This document shows, piece after piece, positions 13,183-19,473 of a DNA stretch of 19,473 nucleotides; position 1 is the first letter of the stretch, and each line of letters opens with the position of its first letter. The stretch lies in contig DGXB01000108.1 in NCBI GenBank assembly GCA_002396205.1, positions 1 to 19,473 on the forward strand, given 5' to 3'. The position numbers and the translations under genes are program-made. The notes below the pieces were generated by a model, which saw only the letters and a program-made list of their open reading frames with translations, did not search any database and had not been told where the DNA came from. The stretch is from Bacteroidales bacterium UBA4243. Its GTDB lineage: Bacteria > Bacteroidota > Bacteroidia > Bacteroidales > F082.

Positions 13183-16101
13183 GTGCTGATTGCCGTACAT
13201 TCATATAACAGCTTGTGCTACGGGACGTTGCCTATTGCAGACTTGGTCAAAAAGGCCGCCGCGATGGGCTATTCAACCCTGCCGTTGACCGACATCAACA
13301 CGACGATGGGTGTGTCCGACTTCGTGTTTGAGTGCCAAAAACAGGGCATCACGCCCGTGGTGGGCGTGGAGTTCCGCAACGGCGACGAGCTGCTGTATGT
13401 GGCCTTGGCCAAAAACAACGCCGGCTTTGCCGAACTGAACCGTTTTTTGACCCAGCACAGCCTCTCGAAGCAACCCTATCCTGAAATCGCGCCGGAATGG
13501 GAACAGGTGATTGTCGTTTATCCCTTCGGGAAACGGCGGCCTAATACGCTGAAAGAGAATGAATTTCTCGGTGTACGCTTTTCCCAACTGACGCGGCTCT
13601 ACAACTGCGATTCCTTTGGGAAATTGGTTGCGATGCAGCCCGTCACCTTTGCCGAGGAAGGCGACTTCCATCTGCACCAATGTATGCGCGCCATTGACGG
13701 CAATGTGCTGATTTCGCGCCTCGACCCTAAAGCCTGCGCTGCGCCCGACGAAATCCTTTTGCCCCTCGAAAGGATGAAAACCACCTTCGCGCTTTATCCG
13801 CAACTCATTGAAAATGCGGAACATATCTTGGAACAATGCGAAATCAACCTTGATGCGAGCGTGAAGAATAAACGCACCTTTACGGGCAACGTTTACGATG
13901 ACCACGAACTGCTGCGCAAGCTCGCCTTCGATGGGATGATGTACCGCTATGGCGCGACCAACAAGACCGCCTACTGCCGCGTCGAAAAGGAGCTGGAAAT
14001 CATAGAACGGATGGGCTTCTGCGCCTATTTCCTTATCGCTTGGGACATTGTTCGCTTTGCGATGTCGAAGGGGTTTTACCACGTCGGACGCGGCAGTGGT
14101 GCCAATAGCGTGGTGGCTTACTGTCTGAAAATCACTGATGTGGACCCAATAGAATTAGACCTATATTTTGAACGTTTCCTTAACCCCAAACGAAGCAGTC
14201 CGCCCGACTTCGACCTCGACTTCTCATGGCGCGATCGCGACCAGGTCATCGCGCACATCTTCGAGAAATATGGCGCAGAGCACGTCGCCCTGCTTGGCGC
14301 AACGGTCACCTTCCAAGGCAATTCGCTTTGTCGCGAGCTGGGCAAGGTGTTCGGTCTGCCCAAAAAGGAAATTGACCAGATGGAACGCAATCCCGCCGAG
14401 TTTGCGAAATACAACGCTATCGGTCAGCAGATTATGGCTATTTCAGAGCGGCTCAAGGACTTCCCGCGCCAGCGTTCCATCCATGCAGGCGGTGTGTTGG
14501 TGACCGAAAACCCCATCACCGACTATGCCGCCCTCGACCTGCCGCCGAAGGGCTTCCCGACGACGCAATACGACATGTATTCCGCCGAAAAAATCGGGTT
14601 AGTGAAAATCGACATCCTCAGTCAGCGCGGCATCGCCCACATTCGCGACGCGGTGGAGATGGTGGAACGCACTCGTGGCGTCCGCATCGACATCCACCAA
14701 ATCGGCGCACTGAAACAGGACGAACTGATTCGGCGGCAGCTATTGAAAGCCGAGACCTGCGGCTGTTTCTACATCGAGAGTCCGGCGATGCGCGGCCTGC
14801 TGCGCAAATTGCGTTGCAGCGATTACAAGACCTTGGTCGCGGCCAGCTCGATTATCCGCCCAGGCGTGGCCAAGTCGGGCATGATGCGCGAGTACATTAA
14901 CCGCTTCCATCATCCTGAAACTGTGGACTATAAGCATCCGCTGTTGAAAGAGCTTTTGGCCGAGACCTACGGCGTGATGATTTACCAAGAAGACGTGCTG
15001 AAAGTCGGGCATTATTTTGCGGGTTTGGACTTGGCCGAAGCAGACGTGTTGCGTCGCATGATGGGTCACAAGATGCGCGACAAATCTGAGTTTGAGGTGG
15101 TTACGAAACGTTTCTTCGACAACTGCAAGGCCAAAGGCTATCCCGATGCCTTGGTGCAGGAGCTTTGGCGACAAATCGAGTCGTTTTCGGGCTATTCCTT
15201 CTCGAAGGCGCACTCGGCCTCGTATGCGGTGGAAAGCTACCAAAGCCTCTACCTGAAAAGCCATTATCCTCTTGAGTTTCAGGTGGCTGTCATCAACAAT
15301 TTCGGCGGGTTCTATCAGACTTGGTTCTACTTTAACGAGGCGCGGCGCATGGGTGCGAAAATCCACTTGCCTTGCGTCAACAGCAGCGAATATTTAACCA
15401 CCTTGAACGGCAGGACAATTTTTATGGGATTCGTGCATCTGCAAGGCATTGATCAACAATTTGTTGGGAGGTTCATTGTCGAGCGAAACGCCAACGGCCC
15501 ATTTGCCAGCTTCGACGACTTTGTCCGTCGGGTGCCGTTTCGTTTGGAACAACTTATCTTGCTCATTCGTGGTGGCGCATTCAGCTTCACGCGAAAACCC
15601 AAAGCCGAGCTGCTGTGGCAGGCGCACCTTAACAAGAGCGAAGGCAAAAAGGAACAGCCCGAAACGCTTTTCCCGATGGAAAGCCAGCATTTCGAGTTCC
15701 CCGATTTCGCGACCAACGCCTTGCAGAATGCCTATGACGAAATCGAACTTTATGGTTTCCCCGTATCGATGACGTGGTTCGACATGCTGAAAACCAAGTT
15801 CCGTGGCGAGCTGATGGCCTGCCAGATGCTCAACTTCGTGGGGCAACGTTTCAGGATGTTGGGCAAGTTGGTGACGGTGAAATACGTCCGCACAAGCCGT
15901 GGCGACCTGATGGCCCTTGGCACTTTTGTCGATGCCACGGGCGAGGCCTTCGACACGGTGCATTTCCCGCAAAACCTGAAGCAATGGCCGTTCCAAGGCG
16001 ACGGCATTTATCTGCTTTTGGGCAAGGTGACGGAGGAGTTCGGGCAGCCTTCGCTTGAGGTGGAAAAGATGGATCGGATGGGCTATAAGGCATTGCAATA
16101 A
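13183..16101 (+). CDS. Short DnaE-type DNA polymerase III alpha homologue (DnaE2-like, GTG start)
   Basis: The 972-residue C-family polymerase has an N-terminal PHP domain (about 1-190), GRGSGANSVVAY (302-313) and the PPDFDLDF motif with metal-binding Asp342 and Asp344. Further motifs are RPGVAKSGMM (from 559), YGVMIYQEDVL, GYSFSKAHSASYA, and a C-terminal OB-fold near 880-965. It is about 200 residues shorter than a replicative DnaE, lacking the tau-binding tail, like the accessory DnaE2-type enzymes used in error-prone synthesis. QPETLF (825-830) is a possible beta-clamp site. The PHP motif reads VHSYNS, missing the HxH pair, so exonuclease activity is unlikely. The GTG start is set by conserved residues immediately after it. 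The operator copy in front links it to the S24-type regulator and dinB. Confidence 0.9.
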   Translation: MLIAVHSYNSLCYGTLPIADLVKKAAAMGYSTLPLTDINTTMGVSDFVFECQKQGITPVVGVEFRNGDELLYVALAKNNAGFAELNRFLTQHSLSKQPYPEIAPEWEQVIVVYPFGKRRPNTLKENEFLGVRFSQLTRLYNCDSFGKLVAMQPVTFAEEGDFHLHQCMRAIDGNVLISRLDPKACAAPDEILLPLERMKTTFALYPQLIENAEHILEQCEINLDASVKNKRTFTGNVYDDHELLRKLAFDGMMYRYGATNKTAYCRVEKELEIIERMGFCAYFLIAWDIVRFAMSKGFYHVGRGSGANSVVAYCLKITDVDPIELDLYFERFLNPKRSSPPDFDLDFSWRDRDQVIAHIFEKYGAEHVALLGATVTFQGNSLCRELGKVFGLPKKEIDQMERNPAEFAKYNAIGQQIMAISERLKDFPRQRSIHAGGVLVTENPITDYAALDLPPKGFPTTQYDMYSAEKIGLVKIDILSQRGIAHIRDAVEMVERTRGVRIDIHQIGALKQDELIRRQLLKAETCGCFYIESPAMRGLLRKLRCSDYKTLVAASSIIRPGVAKSGMMREYINRFHHPETVDYKHPLLKELLAETYGVMIYQEDVLKVGHYFAGLDLAEADVLRRMMGHKMRDKSEFEVVTKRFFDNCKAKGYPDALVQELWRQIESFSGYSFSKAHSASYAVESYQSLYLKSHYPLEFQVAVINNFGGFYQTWFYFNEARRMGAKIHLPCVNSSEYLTTLNGRTIFMGFVHLQGIDQQFVGRFIVERNANGPFASFDDFVRRVPFRLEQLILLIRGGAFSFTRKPKAELLWQAHLNKSEGKKEQPETLFPMESQHFEFPDFATNALQNAYDEIELYGFPVSMTWFDMLKTKFRGELMACQMLNFVGQRFRMLGKLVTVKYVRTSRGDLMALGTFVDATGEAFDTVHFPQNLKQWPFQGDGIYLLLGKVTEEFGQPSLEVEKMDRMGYKALQ

Positions 16102-16115
16102 ATGAAAAAAATGTG

Positions 16116-16123
16116 TAATTTTG
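16116..16123 (+). promoter_or_regulatory. -7 element (TAATTTTG) for the RNA ligase gene
   Basis: TAATTTTG matches TAnnTTTG. It has a TTG 20 bases upstream (16093-16095, the right spacing for a -33 element) and lies 18 bases before the ATG at 16142. It begins 14 bases after the dnaE-like stop, so the ligase can be transcribed independently. The TTG start at 16121 falls inside it and is rejected. Confidence 0.65.
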
Positions 16124-16141
16124 CAAACAAAAGCGAACAAA

Positions 16142-17737
16142 ATGGAAAACAAGACAGAAAAACGCCTCTTCACGGCGAGTGAATACATGAAGGAGGAATA
16201 TTGCGCGAAGATTGTGCGCATCGGCGAGATGAAGCCCATCGAAGGCTCTGATTTTCTGGTGCAAACCTTTGTGGACGGCTTCAGTATCGTGGTCTCGAAA
16301 GGACAGTTCACGGTGGGCGAGCCAGTCATCTATTGCATGAACGAGACCGCGCTCAACAAGGACTTTTTGGCCGCCAACAACCAGTTTGATCTCGGCCTTG
16401 CCGAACTCAATGCCAACGCCGCCGAAGTGCTCAAGCTGAAAGAGGAAGGCAAGATCGACGAGGCCAAGAAGCTCGTAGGGTTCTTCAACAAACACGGGCG
16501 CGTGAAGCTCATTAAGCTGCGCGGTTGCCCGTCATACGGCTGCATCTTCAAGAAAGAGTCGCTTGTGCGCTGGAAGAAGAAACTGGCCGACGAGGATTTG
16601 GAAAGCTATTTCACCACCGACGAGAACGGCATCGAACACCCGTTTTCGTTCGACACGATTGCGGGCGAGCTGTTTGCCGAGGCCTACGTTCCGCCCATCC
16701 AGTTCCCGAAAACCAAACGGGAGATGAAACGCGAAAAAGGTATCAAGCGTTTCAAGCGCATTATCCCTGGCGAGTTTTTGCTGCATTACGACACCGCCCA
16801 ACTGCAAAGCAGCCTCTGGCGCTTCAATCCTTCCACCAAGGTCACCATCAGCGTCAAGATGCACGGCACCAGCGTCATCATCGGCAATGTGCTGACGAGG
16901 ATTCCCGTGCAGATGACTTCAGCGGAACGTTGGTTCAACAAAAAAGTCAAGAAAGAAATCAAGCAGGTCGGAAAACAGCACGTCAATCCCTATTGGGGTA
17001 AGGCAAAACAGGAAAAGCGTGAGAAAACGTTGAACGACAAACAGATAGCGGATTTTAGGGTTGATTACGGCCCAGTGTTTTCGTCGCGCACGGTCATCAA
17101 GAACCAATACGACTCGAAATACGGCGGCCTCACTGCGGGTTTCTATGGCCAAGACATTTGGACTGAATATGGAAACCTGATATTCAAGTATTTGGACAAG
17201 GGCATGACCGTCTATGGCGAGATTTGCGGCTACCTCACCCAGTCGGACAGTGCCATCCAAGGTCAATACGACTACCGCTGCGATCACGGCAAGAATTTCC
17301 TCATGCCTTATCGCATCACCGTGAAACAAGGGAACGGCAAGAAAGAGGAGTGGAACGTGCAAAAAGTCCACGACTGGACCGTGAAACTGATGCAAGACCA
17401 TCCCGAAATCGCCGAGCGGCTGAAACCTATCCCGATATTGTATCACGGCACGGTTGGCGAACTCTATCCCGACCTGCCTGAAGGCGAGGGATGGGGCATG
17501 GCTTTCCTCGAACACCTTCAAAACGACACGGAGCGCTTCGGCATGGAGAAGAACGAGCCGTTCTGCAAGAACAAGGTGCCACGCGAGGGCATCTGCATCC
17601 GCATCGACGACGACCCCGTGGCCGAGTGTTTCAAGTTGAAGACCTTCGCTTTCCTGAAGAAAGAACAGTCGGAGATTGACGCGGGCAATGTAAACATTGA
17701 GATGCAGGACGCCTACGCGAATGCCGAGGCGAAATAA
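16142..17737 (+). CDS. OB-fold/nucleotidyltransferase RNA ligase (DRB0094/Rnl5-like)
   Basis: The 531-residue protein has the N-terminal OB-type domain typical of the Deinococcus DRB0094/Naegleria ligases (AKIVRIGEMKPIEGSDFLVQ, later KLIKLRGCPSYGCIF), with a lysine-rich helical insertion around 85-115. An ATP-dependent nucleotidyltransferase core follows with motif I K239-MHGTS (lysine nucleophile), VYGEICG with Glu360, motif IV EGICIR with Glu482, and motif V FKLKTF with Lys498 and Lys500. All catalytic motifs appear intact. Characterised relatives seal 3'-OH/5'-phosphate nicks in which the 3'-OH strand is RNA, and the Deinococcus enzyme has been discussed in nick repair. It lies 40 bp after the dnaE-like gene but has its own promoter, so a shared function is suggestive only. 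Confidence 0.88.
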   Translation: MENKTEKRLFTASEYMKEEYCAKIVRIGEMKPIEGSDFLVQTFVDGFSIVVSKGQFTVGEPVIYCMNETALNKDFLAANNQFDLGLAELNANAAEVLKLKEEGKIDEAKKLVGFFNKHGRVKLIKLRGCPSYGCIFKKESLVRWKKKLADEDLESYFTTDENGIEHPFSFDTIAGELFAEAYVPPIQFPKTKREMKREKGIKRFKRIIPGEFLLHYDTAQLQSSLWRFNPSTKVTISVKMHGTSVIIGNVLTRIPVQMTSAERWFNKKVKKEIKQVGKQHVNPYWGKAKQEKREKTLNDKQIADFRVDYGPVFSSRTVIKNQYDSKYGGLTAGFYGQDIWTEYGNLIFKYLDKGMTVYGEICGYLTQSDSAIQGQYDYRCDHGKNFLMPYRITVKQGNGKKEEWNVQKVHDWTVKLMQDHPEIAERLKPIPILYHGTVGELYPDLPEGEGWGMAFLEHLQNDTERFGMEKNEPFCKNKVPREGICIRIDDDPVAECFKLKTFAFLKKEQSEIDAGNVNIEMQDAYANAEAK

Positions 17738-17818
17738 TAACTTAGGACGTTTGACAGGATTCGTAAGAAGTCCATAAGATGGATTGGGAAGAGAGAAAAG
17801 TTCGGATGAGGGGAAAAC

Positions 17819-18493
17819 TCACTTCAATCGGGCTAAAACAGTCTCCTTCCCTATTGTCTTTTCACCGATTTTCATGCTGATTTCGGCATCCAGAGGCAAA
17901 AAGACGTCGACACGCGAGCCGAAACGAATCATTCCAAGCTCTTCACCAGCCACTGCTTTGTCACCAGGCTTCAAGTCGCAAACGATACGCCGGGCCACAA
18001 AACCTGCAATCTGGCGAACAAGGATTTCACGACCTTTGGCATCCTTCAAAACAATCGTATTATGTTCATTATCGGACGACGACTTGGGATTAAATGCCAC
18101 CAAGAACTTGCCGGGATGGTATTTGTAGAAAGCCACCTCGCCGTCGAAGGGAAAAAAATTGATATGCACATTGTAAATCGACATGAAAATGGAAATCTGG
18201 CGGCGTTTGTCATGGAAATACTCGTCTTCTACGACCACTTCGTTGGCCGCAATCACGCCATCGGCAGGAGCCAAAACCGCATTCTCAGCAAGAGTCGTCT
18301 TTCGCCAAATCGGGACTCGGAAAAAACGGACCACAAGTACAAGCGCCAAGAGAAAAAAAGAATACAATAGATAATGCCACCATGCTTGAACTGGCCAAAA
18401 CCAATTCACAATGAAAGCCACGACCGCAACAACGGCAAGGGTAATCAATATGGCTTTCGTCCCTTCTTCGTGTAGTCTCTTATGAATCTTCAT
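17819..18493 (-). CDS. psd: Phosphatidylserine decarboxylase proenzyme
   Basis: The 224-residue product is of the short Psd type. It has two N-terminal membrane segments (about 14-31 and 40-57), the APADG motif (75-79), the YNVHINFFPFDG block, and the self-cleavage site FGSRVD, where Gly192-Ser193 is split and Ser193 becomes the pyruvoyl group. It decarboxylates phosphatidylserine to phosphatidylethanolamine at the inner membrane. The ATG overlaps the cdsA stop (ATGA, 18490-18493), so the two genes, acting in one phospholipid pathway, are translationally coupled. Confidence 0.95.
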   Translation of the reverse strand: MKIHKRLHEEGTKAILITLAVVAVVAFIVNWFWPVQAWWHYLLYSFFLLALVLVVRFFRVPIWRKTTLAENAVLAPADGVIAANEVVVEDEYFHDKRRQISIFMSIYNVHINFFPFDGEVAFYKYHPGKFLVAFNPKSSSDNEHNTIVLKDAKGREILVRQIAGFVARRIVCDLKPGDKAVAGEELGMIRFGSRVDVFLPLDAEISMKIGEKTIGKETVLARLK

Positions 18494-19302
18494 AGCAACA
18501 GCAAATAAACGAAAATAAACGGTACGCTGAACAAAACCGAGTCGAAACGGTCCAAAATACCTCCATGGCCTGGGATAAGACGTCCTGAGTCCTTCACTCC
18601 GGCCTGACGCTTCAACATCGATTCACACAAATCGCCCAATGTACCAAACACGACAGCGATGACACCCATTCCAACTGCGGCATTCATGGGCAACCAATCG
18701 GCATAATGACCAAAGGCGACAACAGCAATGATTGTAAACAAGAGTCCACCAATACTGCCTTCAATGGTCTTACCAGGAGAAATGCGTTCAAAAAGCTTAT
18801 GCTTACCGAGTAATTTTCCAGTAAGATAAGCAAAAATATCATTGACCCATAGAAGCACAAAAACAAGGAGCACGAGCCAAGACCCAGCCATCACGCCGAA
18901 CATGTCTTGCCGATACATGAAAAGCATCATCAAGGATGGAACGGAAAGAAATAAAATCGAAGCATAACAACAAGAAAAAATGGTATCGTGGCGCAATTGC
19001 TTGGAAAACAAGGCAAAAAGAAAAGGAATGAACATAAAAAACGTTTCCAACAGAAGCCAGCGATAAGAAAGCAATCCAAGAGCGACGATACAACCGAAAA
19101 CAAACGATCCAGTGATTAAAGCTTCGACAATACCCAAATGAAGCGGCCCTAATATTCCATGAAGACGACACATCTCAAAAGTACCGATAGAAACGACTAG
19201 TAGAAGCAAAAGCGCTAAAGCCCAAGGGGAAAGGATGATACAAGCCACCACAACAATGCCAAAGACCAACCCAGAAATGGAACGTGTAAACAATTCTTTC
19301 AT
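18490..19302 (-). CDS. cdsA: Phosphatidate cytidylyltransferase
   Basis: The 270-residue, highly hydrophobic protein (about eight membrane segments) converts phosphatidic acid and CTP to CDP-diacylglycerol. The full CDP-diacylglycerol synthase signature is present at about 228-254: SMLKRQAGVKDSG, then PGHGGILDRFDS. It is preceded by the conserved SPGKTIEG block. I start it at the ATG 19302; a TTG two codons upstream is also open. It is the first gene of the cdsA-psd operon, has its own promoter, and follows the 5S rRNA terminator. Confidence 0.95.
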   Translation of the reverse strand: MKELFTRSISGLVFGIVVVACIILSPWALALLLLLVVSIGTFEMCRLHGILGPLHLGIVEALITGSFVFGCIVALGLLSYRWLLLETFFMFIPFLFALFSKQLRHDTIFSCCYASILFLSVPSLMMLFMYRQDMFGVMAGSWLVLLVFVLLWVNDIFAYLTGKLLGKHKLFERISPGKTIEGSIGGLLFTIIAVVAFGHYADWLPMNAAVGMGVIAVVFGTLGDLCESMLKRQAGVKDSGRLIPGHGGILDRFDSVLFSVPFIFVYLLLL

Positions 19303-19320
19303 ATCCAATCAATTGAGATG

Positions 19321-19328
19321 CAAAGATA
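19321..19328 (-). promoter_or_regulatory. -7 element (TATCTTTG) for cdsA-psd
   Basis: TATCTTTG on the minus strand fits TAnnTTTG and lies 18 bases before the cdsA ATG. It is downstream of the rRNA terminator, so expression is separate from the rRNA operon. Confidence 0.65.
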
Positions 19329-19370
19329 GGAAAAAAGGATGAAAGGAGAGGAAAAAAAATTTCCGTCGAC

Positions 19371-19407
19371 ATAAAACAGAAAACCCCGCCAGCGGATGCT
19401 GGCGGGG
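19371..19407 (-). terminator. Intrinsic terminator of the rRNA operon
   Basis: A perfect 10-bp GC-rich stem (CCCCGCCAGC, 19384-19393, with GCTGGCGGGG, 19398-19407) has a four-base loop. It is followed on the minus strand by TTTTCTGTTTT. It begins about 10 bases after the 5S rRNA 3' end. Confidence 0.88.
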
Positions 19408-19417
19408 ATTCCGTTAA

Positions 19418-19473
19418 GGGAGGGCGACGAACTACTTTCCCACGCGTTGGCGCAGTATCATCGTCGCGGCGGG
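19418..19473 (-). rRNA. rrf: 5S ribosomal RNA, 3' part
   Basis: The minus strand carries the 3' half of a 5S rRNA: CGATGATACTG, then GGGAAAGTAG and a GTCGCC tail. This is the conserved helix IV/V and 3'-strand region. The gene continues beyond the right edge. The 3' end is placed at about 19418 by the pairing expected with the missing 5' end. The terminator that follows supports this as the last gene of an rRNA operon. Confidence 0.85.

Noticed and set aside
17741..17778. Imperfect inverted repeat CTTAGGAC / GTCCATAAG between the RNA ligase gene and psd
   Set aside because: The stem has a bulge, a 21-base loop and no T-run, so it is too weak to call a bidirectional terminator, although the convergent setting would suit one.

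Overview
The window reads as a chromosomal segment of a Bacteroidota bacterium, most likely a member of the Bacteroidales. The evidence is repeated TAnnTTTG-type -7 promoter elements (TATCTTTG, TAACTTTG, TACTTTTG, TAATTTTG), a lipoprotein-anchored Omp85 protein of the TamL type, LpxH of the Bacteroidota kind, and near absence of Shine-Dalgarno sequences. Most genes are moderately GC-rich; a two-gene island at about 11.2-12.7 kb and the intergenic DNA beside it are visibly more AT-rich.

Left part (1-5.2 kb, + strand): the 3' part of a purine nucleoside phosphorylase gene, lpxH (lipid A synthesis), an Omp85/TamL-like outer-membrane assembly lipoprotein, and a RecD/Dda-like SF1 helicase. Next (5.4-8.9 kb, - strand): mutS2, whose real start is probably a GTG just downstream of a clear promoter, a hairpin terminator, and an unrecognised lipoprotein.

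The central part (8.9-17.7 kb) is the interesting one. A LexA/UmuD-like (HTH plus S24 peptidase) regulator with an intact Ala-Gly cleavage site and Ser/Lys pair is divergent from a Y-family polymerase (DinB-like). Further on are a short DnaE-type polymerase III alpha homologue and an OB-fold plus nucleotidyltransferase RNA ligase (DRB0094/Rnl5-like). A 47-bp element, 40/47 identical, lies upstream of both dinB and the dnaE-like gene. It carries a TTGATTA-N5-TAATCAA dyad that is perfect in one copy and imperfect in the other. I read this as the operator of the regulator, making a damage-inducible mutagenesis regulon analogous to imuB/dnaE2 cassettes. Between the two polymerases, on the opposite strand, sit an agmatine/peptidylarginine-deiminase-family enzyme and an unannotated protein whose motif order resembles alkyladenine DNA glycosylase. 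The same gap holds a gene remnant and a 75-bp near-perfect inverted repeat whose two ends are promoter-like and point inward.

Right part (17.8-19.5 kb, - strand): psd and cdsA (phospholipid synthesis) overlap by ATGA and have their own promoter. At the right edge are the 3' half of a 5S rRNA gene and its terminator, so an rRNA operon probably lies just outside the window. No tRNA, CRISPR array or intact insertion sequence was seen.
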